The notes under the pieces are model-generated. The model worked only from the letters and a program-made list of their open reading frames with translations, made no database searches and was not told the origin of the DNA. A stretch of DNA of 64,000 nucleotides from NCBI GenBank assembly GCA_013297865.1, contig JAAFIP010000011.1, positions 81,326 to 145,325 of the forward strand, written 5' to 3'. Position numbers and translations under genes: made by a program. Of the stretch, positions 16,899-24,405 are shown piece after piece (positions within the stretch are counted from its first letter, which is position 1; each line of letters starts with the position of its first letter). The stretch is from Polaromonas sp. GTDB taxonomy: Bacteria; Pseudomonadota; Gammaproteobacteria; Burkholderiales; Burkholderiaceae_C.

Positions 16899-18180
16899 GG
16901 TGGTTTGAATTTGGTGAGGAGATATCCTGAGCAGGAAGTTCAATCATGAAGGCTGCGCCAACCGCAGGTTCAGACTTGACACGAATAGTACCTCCTGATG
17001 CCTGAATGACCTGTTTGCAGTATGCCAAACCCAGTCCATGGCCAGTGTCGTGGTTGGTCGAAAAAAACGGTTCGAAAATATGTGCAATATGCTCCGTACT
17101 GATCCCCATCCCTTTGTCTGCCACTGTGATCCTGCCGGTTGAAGAGCGCGTACCCAGCTCAATCCTCAAATCGCCTGGTGAGAACCTGGATTGGGCAGCC
17201 TTTAAAGAATGCAGTGCATTTTTCAGTAGATTGTTAAGTACCTGCGTGAATTGTCGCTCAGAACCGAAAAACCAGAAGTCCTCATGCATGATAACTTCGA
17301 TGCAATCCTCTTCTTTTTTCGATCCGAAAGGATAGTGGGTGACTACCTGATTGACCAAACCTGTGGCAGATATCAATTGCTTGCTGGGAGGCAACTGCAT
17401 AAAACGTGCGTTCATCATCTGCAGATCAATGTGGTGATGGATGGTACGCGTCAAGGATTCCAACCGATGCGATAGCTTGTTCAGTCTTTGCAGACGGCTG
17501 CGCTCGTCATTATTGGTGGCTTCGCTCAACATGGCTTGGCTGATCAATGATGCCGTGGCTAGAGGTGTTCTCAATTCATGAGCCATGATGCCAATGACTA
17601 CCAATGCGTGTCGCAAACGCTCTCGACGTAGATTGGCACTGGAGGCGGCCAAAGCCAGAGCAACAAAAAATGCAAAGCAGATCACCCAAAAGCTGGCAGC
17701 CGTGAAAACAGGCAATGCACCCAATTGCCAATAGGCACACAGTGTACCTACAGCTGTACCAGTAAAAAAGCCTATCGTCGCAAGGCGCCAGTCAGTCACA
17801 TGGAAATAGAGCAGGATGATGGTCACCAGGGTGGCAAACCACACGGCATTGCCACCATTCATCCAATACATCCAGCTGAAAAATACAGGTAACTGAATCC
17901 AGCATACTATTGAAAAATAACGCAGTGCCCATTTGTTGAACTGTTCGTGTTGGGTATGCTTGTACAAAAGCCCCGAACCAAGCAAACCAAGGCTGATCCG
18001 GACATAGATGTTTTCGTAAGGTTGGGGAGAAACTGCGGTCCAGATATACCAAAAGAAAGGATGCCCCAGCAGCATGAAAATACCCAACCATTTCAGTCGC
18101 AATGGCGTGGGATGAAGTATGGTTTCGAACTCTGGGTCGAATACTTCTTCTTTGAATCGCAATAAAAGGGGTTTTCGCAT
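16870..18180 (-). CDS. lqsS: membrane sensor histidine kinase, LqsS/CqsS-like
   Basis: A 436-residue kinase with about six membrane segments in the first 180 residues, which in CqsS/LqsS bind alpha-hydroxyketones. The phospho-acceptor histidine is in IMAHELRTPLA (H201). The ATPase part has the N-box LNNLLKNALHSLK, DKGMGIS and GHGLGLAYCKQ. It lacks the C-terminal receiver of Vibrio CqsS and so is LqsS-like. The first ATG is at 18180; a GTG at 18243 would add 21 residues and neither start has a good ribosome site. It overlaps the response-regulator gene and is divergent from a LuxR-type gene. Confidence 0.83.
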   Translation of the reverse strand: MRKPLLLRFKEEVFDPEFETILHPTPLRLKWLGIFMLLGHPFFWYIWTAVSPQPYENIYVRISLGLLGSGLLYKHTQHEQFNKWALRYFSIVCWIQLPVFFSWMYWMNGGNAVWFATLVTIILLYFHVTDWRLATIGFFTGTAVGTLCAYWQLGALPVFTAASFWVICFAFFVALALAASSANLRRERLRHALVVIGIMAHELRTPLATASLISQAMLSEATNNDERSRLQRLNKLSHRLESLTRTIHHHIDLQMMNARFMQLPPSKQLISATGLVNQVVTHYPFGSKKEEDCIEVIMHEDFWFFGSERQFTQVLNNLLKNALHSLKAAQSRFSPGDLRIELGTRSSTGRITVADKGMGISTEHIAHIFEPFFSTNHDTGHGLGLAYCKQVIQASGGTIRVKSEPAVGAAFMIELPAQDISSPNSNHHGVSSLSSA

Positions 18181-18291
18181 GGAAAATGAGCGTGTGTTGA
18201 ATGTAGTCAATCGTTGACCTGAGGTCGTCACGGGTATATCCACATTTCAGCGTCGTATTGTGATCGGTTTCTTCCCATAAAAGTATGAGCA

Positions 18292-18960
18292 ATGCATTCT
18301 CCTGCTAATTTTGACAGCTTGGTGCTCGATGGTCTTCTGGTCGATTGGCTCAGTGCACTTAAGCCTTACTCTGTTGAGGCGGTGATCGTGATGGGCCCTG
18401 CGGTGACGGGAACTGCAACGCAGCGCTGGGTGCATGCGGTGTATCCGCCGCGTTTGCTGGATACCGCGGTGGCGCTGGCGGACAGCATGGACTTTGGCTA
18501 TGTATGGCAGGCCAGTGACTCGCCGATGGTGGCCTGGCAGACCATTTCACGTGGCACTTATGGAGATTTGGGTCGCTGGCGCATACTGGCCTTGGGCCAC
18601 GGCCTGCAGAGCATGGTGCGCGTGGAATTTTCCTTGCCCAGAGCGCGTGCTTTTGAGTGCTTTTTATTTACATCACAGGCCATGCATGAGCGCGCTGAAG
18701 CAGCCGCGCTGGTGTGGTCCACCTTGAACATCTGGCCCAAGATCAAACGCGCTATTGCAGATATCGCCTGCCCGCTCAGCCGCAGGGAAAAGGAATGTCT
18801 GGCTTTGGCCTTTGACGGACAAACCGCTTCCGACAGCGCCACCACGCTCAAATGCAGCGAGCGCACCGTCACCTACCATCTAGCCAACGCCATGCGCAAG
18901 CTGGGCGTGGACAACAAGCTAGCCGCCATCGAGCGCGCCTGCTGGTACGGTGTGATCTAA
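18292..18960 (+). CDS. LuxR-type transcriptional regulator
   Basis: A 222-residue regulator with a C-terminal LuxR helix-turn-helix, PLSRREKECLALAFDGQTAS then CSERTVTYHLANAMRKLGV (about residues 155-205). The N-terminal 150 residues have the length and aromatic content of an autoinducer-binding domain, but I cannot confirm acyl-homoserine lactone ligands, and no luxI gene is present. It is divergent from the lqsS-like kinase with 111 bp between, so it may be regulated by, or regulate, the alpha-hydroxyketone circuit. Base composition becomes normal again towards its 3' end. Confidence 0.8.
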   Translation: MHSPANFDSLVLDGLLVDWLSALKPYSVEAVIVMGPAVTGTATQRWVHAVYPPRLLDTAVALADSMDFGYVWQASDSPMVAWQTISRGTYGDLGRWRILALGHGLQSMVRVEFSLPRARAFECFLFTSQAMHERAEAAALVWSTLNIWPKIKRAIADIACPLSRREKECLALAFDGQTASDSATTLKCSERTVTYHLANAMRKLGVDNKLAAIERACWYGVI

Positions 18961-18967
18961 CGACTCC

Positions 18968-20422
18968 TCACAGCGCAGGCCGCCGTGCCAGCACCTCCTG
19001 TGCCACCTGCTCATACGCATGCGCCAGCTGCAGCACGCCCAGGTCGTCCTGCGGCTTGCCAATGATCTGCAGGCCCATGGGCAGGCCTGCTGCGTTGAAG
19101 CCACAGGGAATGCTGATGCACGGCAGCCCGGCAAAGGTGGCGTAGATCACACATTCCATCCAGCGGTGGTAGGTGTCCATGGCCCGGCCATTGATCTCCT
19201 GGGGCCAGCGCTGCTGGACATCGAAAGCAAAGGTTTGCGCGCTGGGCAAAGCCAGGTAGTCGCAGGATTCAAACAGGCCCAGCAGGTGCTGGTAAAAACT
19301 GCTGCGTGTGCTGCTGGCGTGCATGAACTGTGCGCCCGTCAGGCTCTGCGCGCTGTCGTGCTCCCACAGCGCTTCGGCCTTGATGCGCTGGCGGTTGTGG
19401 GGCTGCAGCAAGAACGGCGCAATCCGCGAGGCAACCAGGGCCTTGCGCCATACCAGCCAGGCGTCCCACACCCGCTCGGGCGCAAAGCCCAAGGCAGTGG
19501 GCTCCACCACGCAGCCCATATGGCCCAGGCGCTGCAAACCCTGCTCGCACACATCCAGCACACCGGGCTCCATTGGCAGATAGCCCTGCAAGTCACCCAA
19601 CCAGGCTATACGCTTGTTTTTAGTATAAAAACCGCCTTCAGCCCAATGAAATATCGCGGGAGCAGCTATTGAAATAGGAGCGCGCTGGTCGTAACCAGAT
19701 TGTGTTTGCAGCAGCAGCGCCAGATCGCGCACACTGCGCCCCATCGGGCCTTCGGTGCCCAGCTGGGCGGTCCACACATCGGTGGCGGGCCACATCGGCA
19801 CGCGGCCCTGGCTGGGCCGCATGCCAAAGATGTTGCACCAGGCAGCCGGATTGCGCAGGCTGCCCATGAAGTCGCTGCCGTCGGCCACACTCAGCATGCC
19901 AGTGGCCAGCGCCGCTGCTGCGCCGCCGCTGGAGCCACCGGCAGACTTGGCTAAGTCGTAGGGATTGAGGGTAGGGCCAAACACCTCGTTGAAAGTATGC
20001 GAGCCCAGGCCAAACTCGGGCACATTGGTTTTGCCGATCACGATGCAGCCAGCGGCCTTCATACGCTGCACCATCAGGCCGTCCTCCTGCGGCACAAAAT
20101 CGTGCATCAGCGGGCTGCCTAAAGTGGTGCGCAAGCCCTTGGTCGGCGCGAGGTCTTTGATGGCCTGGGGCAGGCCGTGCATCCAGCCCATCGACTGACC
20201 GCGTGCCAGCAGGGCGTCACAGTGGTCAGCCTCTTGCAGCAGGGTGGCTTCATCGCGCAGACTCACGATGGCGTTGACTATGGGGTTTACCTGGGCAATG
20301 CGTTCGAGGGTAGCCGCCATCAGTTCGCGGCATGAAATCTGCTTATTGTGGATGGCTTGCGACAGCGCGTGCGCGGGCAAAGTGGTCAGGGTCTTGGTAG
20401 TTGCGATAAGTGTTGAATCCAT
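18968..20422 (-). CDS. amidase
   Basis: A 484-residue amidase-signature enzyme that hydrolyses carboxamides by a Ser-cisSer-Lys triad: lysine in AIKDLAPTKG, and serines in KSAGGSSGGAAAALA. The C-terminal GLPCISIPCGFNAAGLPMGL is also typical. The substrate is unknown. The ATG at 20422 was preferred to a TTG at 20461, although neither has a strong ribosome site. It is divergent from the peptide-binding protein gene, with about 50 bp between. Residues about 249-268, APISIAAPAIFHWAEGG and onward, are encoded by a dispersed repeat, replacing what is normally a surface segment. Confidence 0.9.
   Translation of the reverse strand: MDSTLIATTKTLTTLPAHALSQAIHNKQISCRELMAATLERIAQVNPIVNAIVSLRDEATLLQEADHCDALLARGQSMGWMHGLPQAIKDLAPTKGLRTTLGSPLMHDFVPQEDGLMVQRMKAAGCIVIGKTNVPEFGLGSHTFNEVFGPTLNPYDLAKSAGGSSGGAAAALATGMLSVADGSDFMGSLRNPAAWCNIFGMRPSQGRVPMWPATDVWTAQLGTEGPMGRSVRDLALLLQTQSGYDQRAPISIAAPAIFHWAEGGFYTKNKRIAWLGDLQGYLPMEPGVLDVCEQGLQRLGHMGCVVEPTALGFAPERVWDAWLVWRKALVASRIAPFLLQPHNRQRIKAEALWEHDSAQSLTGAQFMHASSTRSSFYQHLLGLFESCDYLALPSAQTFAFDVQQRWPQEINGRAMDTYHRWMECVIYATFAGLPCISIPCGFNAAGLPMGLQIIGKPQDDLGVLQLAHAYEQVAQEVLARRPAL
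19618..19677 (+). repeat. family A repeat, copy 3 (inside amidase)
   Basis: CAGCCCAATGAAATATCGCG followed by GGAGCAGCTATTGAAATAG matches the family core, and flanking TAGTATAAAAACCGCCTT extends it. The amidase gene reads it from the opposite strand as IAAPAIFHWAEGG, with no stop. Confidence 0.9.
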
Positions 20423-20473
20423 TTTTGGGGCTATATTGTTAAAGCTTGTAATTTCTTCCAAAGGTAAGCCATT

Positions 20474-22057
20474 ATGAAACGTCGTTCTCTTGTTGTCAGC
20501 GCCACAGCAGCCATCGCTCTGGCTGGCGCGTTGCTAGCCCCCACCGCCCATGCGCAGGGCAAGACCCTCAAGGTTGTGCCGCATGCCAACATCACCATTC
20601 TCGATCCCATCTGGACCACCGCCTTCGTCACCCGCAACCATGGCTACATGATCTATGACACGCTGTTTGGCACTGACCTGGATGGCAAGGTCAAGCCGCA
20701 GATGGTGGACAAATGGTCGGTCAGCAAAGACAACCTGCTGTGGACTTTTACGCTGCGTGACGGGCTGGAGTTTCACGACGGCAAGCCGGTGACCAGCGAA
20801 GACGTGGTGGCCTCGCTCAAGCGTTGGGCCAGCCGCGACAGCTTTGGTGGCGTGATGGTCAAGGCCGTGGATAGCTGGGACACCCCCAACGCCAAAACCT
20901 TCACCATCAAGCTCAAGTCCCCGTTTGGCGTGATGTTAGAAGCCTTGGGCAAGCCCTCGTCCAACGTGCCCTTCATCATGCCCGCGCGCATCGCGGCCAC
21001 ATCCGGCAGCGAGCAGATCAAGGAGCACATCGGCTCAGGCCCATTCAAGTTCAACCCGGCAGATTTCAAGCCCGGCGAGCGCGTGATCTACACCAAGAAC
21101 GACAAATACAAACCCCGCAGCGAACCGGCCAACGGCACCACCGGCGGCAAGGTGGTCAACGTGGACCGTGTGGAGTGGGTCATCATCCGCGACCCGCAAA
21201 CCCAGTTCAATGCGCTGGTTGCTGGCGAGGTCGACATCATCGAGCAGCCTGCGTTTGAGCAGTACTCTTCGCTCAAAGCGCAAAAGGACGTGCAGATTTT
21301 TGATCTGTCGCCCGCAGGTGCGCAGTACATTTTTCGGTTTAACCATCTGCATGCACCGTTCAACAACGTGAAAATCCGCCAGGCGGCCATGGTGGCGATG
21401 GGCCAGGAAGCGTTTTTGAAAACCCAGGTCGGCGCGCCCGGCATGTACAAATTCTGCAAGAGCATGTACCCCTGCGGCACGCCCTTTGCCAGCGACAACA
21501 CCGGCCTCTATACCGGCATGGCTGATCCGAAAAAAGCCGCGCAAATGCTCAAAGACGCTGGCTATGACGGCACCCCCGTGGTGCTGATGCGCCCCACCGA
21601 TCTGGCGGCCATCGCCAAAATCCCTCTGGTAGCCAAGCAACAGCTGGAGGCTGCAGGCTTTAAGGTAGATATGCAGCAAATGGACTGGGCCACGCTGCTG
21701 GCCCGCCGCGCCAAGAAGGACGCGCCCAAAGACGGTGGCTGGAACGCTTTTATGACTGCTTGGACGGCGGGCGATATTTTGAACCCTCTGACCATGGCCA
21801 TGATGAACACCGCCGGGGACAAGGGCTGGTTTGGCTGGCAGGACGACAAACAGATTGACGACCTGAAAACCAAGTTTTCCCAGGCCAGCACAGACGATGA
21901 GAAGAAGAAAATCGCCGAGCAGATTCAACTGCGTGCGATGGAGACTGCAACGCACGTGCAGCTGGGCCAGTACATCAACCCCGCTGCGGTGCGCAAAAAC
22001 GTCAGCGGCATGGTGGCCTCGGGCGCTCAGGTGTACTGGAACATGAAGAAAGACTAG
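20474..22057 (+). CDS. peptide ABC transporter substrate-binding protein
   Basis: A 527-residue periplasmic binding protein of the DppA/OppA family (SBP_bac_5). The signal peptide is MKRRSLVVSATAAIALAG and onward, with cleavage after AHAQ. Family motifs include HANITILDPIWTTAFVTRNH, the DGLEFHDGKPVTSEDVVASL segment and GSGPFKFN. It delivers peptides, or related compounds such as opines or glutathione, to the two permeases and the ATPase encoded downstream. The gap to the permease gene is only 4 bp. Genes of this type next to amidase and MlrC-like genes suggest uptake and breakdown of modified peptides. Confidence 0.92.
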   Translation: MKRRSLVVSATAAIALAGALLAPTAHAQGKTLKVVPHANITILDPIWTTAFVTRNHGYMIYDTLFGTDLDGKVKPQMVDKWSVSKDNLLWTFTLRDGLEFHDGKPVTSEDVVASLKRWASRDSFGGVMVKAVDSWDTPNAKTFTIKLKSPFGVMLEALGKPSSNVPFIMPARIAATSGSEQIKEHIGSGPFKFNPADFKPGERVIYTKNDKYKPRSEPANGTTGGKVVNVDRVEWVIIRDPQTQFNALVAGEVDIIEQPAFEQYSSLKAQKDVQIFDLSPAGAQYIFRFNHLHAPFNNVKIRQAAMVAMGQEAFLKTQVGAPGMYKFCKSMYPCGTPFASDNTGLYTGMADPKKAAQMLKDAGYDGTPVVLMRPTDLAAIAKIPLVAKQQLEAAGFKVDMQQMDWATLLARRAKKDAPKDGGWNAFMTAWTAGDILNPLTMAMMNTAGDKGWFGWQDDKQIDDLKTKFSQASTDDEKKKIAEQIQLRAMETATHVQLGQYINPAAVRKNVSGMVASGAQVYWNMKKD

Positions 22058-22061
22058 TCCG

Positions 22062-23003
22062 TTGCTGCGCTTTCTCGCCCAGCGCTTGCTGGCCACCATC
22101 CCGGTGCTCCTGGTGGTGGCCATCATTGTCTTTTTGATTCTGCGCCTCACGCCTGGTGACCCGGCAGCCGTGATTGCGGGCAACAACTCCACCAATGAAG
22201 ATATTGAGCGCATCCGCGAAACACTGGGCCTGACCAAATCCACCCTCACGCAATTCTGGATCTGGATCACCAACGTACTGCAAGGCGACTTTGGTTATTC
22301 GTATTATTTGAACAAACCCGTCAAAGACCTGGTGCTGCAGCGCATCGAGCCTACGCTGTCGCTGGCCGCTGGCACGATTACATTGGCCGTGCTGGTGGCG
22401 GTGCCACTGGGCACCCTGGCGGCCTGGCGCATGGGCGGCTGGTTGGACCGGTTTTTAAGCGCGTTTTCAGTGGCAGGTTTTTCAGTGCCGGTGTTTGTCA
22501 CCGGCTATGCGCTGATCTGGCTGTTTGCCATAGTCCTTGATATCTTCCCGGTGCAGGGCTACCGGCGCATAGGCCAAGGCGTGTGGCCGTGGCTGCAGCA
22601 GCTGGTGTTGCCGTGGTGTACGCTAGCTACGATCTACGTAGCGTTGATTGCAAGGGTTACGCGGGCTAGTGTCTCAGAAGCATTGACCGAAGACTACATA
22701 CGCACCGCCCGTGCCAAAGGCATCAAAGAGTCAGCCGTGCTGCTGCGTCACGCGCTGGCCAATGCGGCGGTGCCCATTGTCACGGTGATTGGCATTGGCG
22801 TGGCGCTGCTGATTGGCGGCGTGGTGGTGACTGAGACGGTATATGCGATACCGGGCTTGGGTTCGCTCACCGTGGATGCTGTGTTGAACCGCGATTTCCC
22901 TGTGATCCAAGGGTTGGTGTTGCTGTTCAGTGTGGCCTATGTGGGCATTAACCTGTTGGTGGATGTGTCTTACCTGTTTCTAGATCCACGCATTCGGTAT
23001 TGA
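22062..23003 (+). CDS. peptide ABC transporter permease (DppB type)
   Basis: A 313-residue inner-membrane permease with the typical N-terminus LRFLAQRLLATIPVLLVV, six membrane segments, and the EAA loop DYIRTARAKGIKESAVLLRHA that contacts the ATPase. The start is TTG, four bases after the stop of the binding-protein gene, so translation is probably coupled. The second permease gene would normally follow within a few bases, but here 523 bp of repeats intervene. Confidence 0.92.
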   Translation: MLRFLAQRLLATIPVLLVVAIIVFLILRLTPGDPAAVIAGNNSTNEDIERIRETLGLTKSTLTQFWIWITNVLQGDFGYSYYLNKPVKDLVLQRIEPTLSLAAGTITLAVLVAVPLGTLAAWRMGGWLDRFLSAFSVAGFSVPVFVTGYALIWLFAIVLDIFPVQGYRRIGQGVWPWLQQLVLPWCTLATIYVALIARVTRASVSEALTEDYIRTARAKGIKESAVLLRHALANAAVPIVTVIGIGVALLIGGVVVTETVYAIPGLGSLTVDAVLNRDFPVIQGLVLLFSVAYVGINLLVDVSYLFLDPRIRY

Positions 23004-23110
23004 TGATGATCGTCGTTATGTCGTCTCTTTTATCAATGGCTTTCGCTTCGCGGGATCAGGTTCTTGCTTCGAGCGGCCAGACTGTTGCCTCGCTAGATCA
23101 GGCCGGCGGC

Positions 23111-23185
23111 GCGCTCAGCTCCGCGGCTGTCCCCCGCGGCGGCCTAGGGCCGCCTGCTCCTCCTTTATGCCGCTGCGCTGAGCGC
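23111..23185 (+). repeat. family B hairpin repeat, copy 1
   Basis: A 75-bp GC-rich element bounded by perfect arms GCGCTCAGC and GCTGAGCGC. The core contains CTCCGCGGCTGTCCCCCGCG, the inner palindrome GGCGGCCTAGGGCCGCC and CTCCTCCTTTATGCCGCTG. It is the left member of an inverted pair in the 23004-23526 gap between the two permease genes. I see no convincing gene in that gap. Confidence 0.8.
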
Positions 23186-23301
23186 ACCACCGACCTGATC
23201 TCCAAAAGGCGGTGGAGATTGACCGGTTGCACGCGGACCTTGGTTGATTCACGCGAGGTAATGAATATTCAACCGCTGCGTGTCCACCATGGTCGCTGCC
23301 C

Positions 23302-23398
23302 CGGCGCTTGGGGTGAGTGGCGCAGCGGCATCAAGGAGGAGGCAGCGGCCCTAGGCCGCCACGGGGGACAGCCGCGGAGCCAATCACCCCAAGTGCCG
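23302..23398 (-). repeat. family B hairpin repeat, copy 2
   Basis: An inverted relative of copy 1, 116 bp away. The core reads GCGCAGCGGCATCAAGGAGG then CAGCGGCCCTAGGCCGCC. Its outer arms, CGGCGCTTGGGGTGAGTGG and CCAATCACCCCAAGTGCCG, pair with each other apart from one G-T pair and one mismatch, but differ from the arms of copy 1. Confidence 0.8.
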
Positions 23399-23424
23399 GG
23401 GCGTACACAAGCCCACACTCTGAC

Positions 23425-23520
23425 CCGTACAAAACGCCAAACCCCTTGGCGTATAAAAACCCAAGCCCCAGGGCGCACAAAAATCCAAACGCAAGAGCAC
23501 AGCGCAACCCCAAAGGCGCA
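23425..23520 (+). repeat. four degenerate 24-bp tandem repeats before dppC
   Basis: Four units of 24 bp begin CCGTACAAAACGCC, GCGTATAAAAACCC, GCGCACAAAAATCC and GCACAGCGCAACCC. They end six bases before the ATG of the second permease. If translated they would give an eight-residue repeat (AYKNPSPR-like), but the permease does not need it. Confidence 0.65.
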
Positions 23521-23526
23521 AAAGCC

Positions 23527-24396
23527 ATGAATAACTTACAACGCTTGGCCCAAAACACCACCGTGCGGGTAGGTGCGTGTGTGCTTAGCGTGCTAATCGT
23601 CATCGCACTGCTGGCCCCCTGGCTGGGCACGCTCGACCCTGCAGCCATGGACTCTGCCAATATCAACAACGCTGCCGGAGTGAGCGGCAGCTTTGCGCAG
23701 CTGGACGGCAGCAGCAAGCCCCATACCTTCTGGTTTGGCAGCGACAGCTTTGGCCGCGACATCTACAGCCGCGTGCTCTATGGCACTCGCGTTTCGCTCA
23801 CCATTGGCTTCACCACTGCCTTGGTGGCCATCGGCATCGGCGCGCTGCTGGGCATGCTGGCGGGCTACTTCCGGGCTGTGGACGCCGTGCTGATGCGCTT
23901 CATGGACGGGCTCATGGCCATCCCCTCCATTTTGCTGGCCATCGCCCTGGTGGCCGCCCTGGGCGCGCAACTGTGGACGGTGGTGGTCGCCATCGCCATC
24001 CCCGAGATCCCGCGCGTCACGCGCCTGGTGCGCTCTCTCGTGCTCACGCTGCGCGAAGAGCCGTTTGTCGAAGCTGCCAAGGCGCTGGCCACGCCTACGC
24101 ACATCATTTTGTGGCGGCACATTTTGCCCAACGCCATGGCTCCGCTGATTGTGCAAGGCACCTTTGTCGCAGCCGCAGCGGTGCTGACCGAAGCGGTGTT
24201 GAGTTTTCTAGGCCTGGGTTTGCCCGCCGACATTCCCACTTGGGGCAATATCATGGCCGAGGGCCGTGTGCAGTTCAGCCAGTACCCCGGCAACGTGCTT
24301 TTTCCCGCCATGTTCCTTGTGCCCACCGTGCTGGCCATCAACCTGTTAGGCGATGGCCTGCGCGATGTGCTGGATCCTAAATTTGCAAAACGCTGA
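23527..24396 (+). CDS. peptide ABC transporter permease (DppC type)
   Basis: A 289-residue second permease with a first membrane segment at about residues 18-38, DSFGRDIYSRVLYGTRVSL and the EAA loop EAAKALATPTHIILWRHILP. The ATG at 23527 opens MNNLQRLAQNTTVRV; an in-frame extension back to 23317 only translates repeat DNA and is rejected. It pairs with the permease encoded upstream and is followed by the ATPase gene after 9 bp. The repeat-filled gap upstream could lower its transcription relative to the first permease. Confidence 0.92.
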   Translation: MNNLQRLAQNTTVRVGACVLSVLIVIALLAPWLGTLDPAAMDSANINNAAGVSGSFAQLDGSSKPHTFWFGSDSFGRDIYSRVLYGTRVSLTIGFTTALVAIGIGALLGMLAGYFRAVDAVLMRFMDGLMAIPSILLAIALVAALGAQLWTVVVAIAIPEIPRVTRLVRSLVLTLREEPFVEAAKALATPTHIILWRHILPNAMAPLIVQGTFVAAAAVLTEAVLSFLGLGLPADIPTWGNIMAEGRVQFSQYPGNVLFPAMFLVPTVLAINLLGDGLRDVLDPKFAKR

Positions 24397-24405
24397 TCTC
24401 ACGCC

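Noticed and set aside
18216..18226. GACCTGAGGTC palindrome between the kinase and LuxR-type genes
   Set aside because: Eleven bases is too short to separate from chance and it does not extend outward.
23000..23530. An open frame of 176 codons and a long N-terminal extension of the second permease across the same DNA
   Set aside because: Both translate only hairpin and tandem repeats; the ATG at 23527 gives a normal permease N-terminus.
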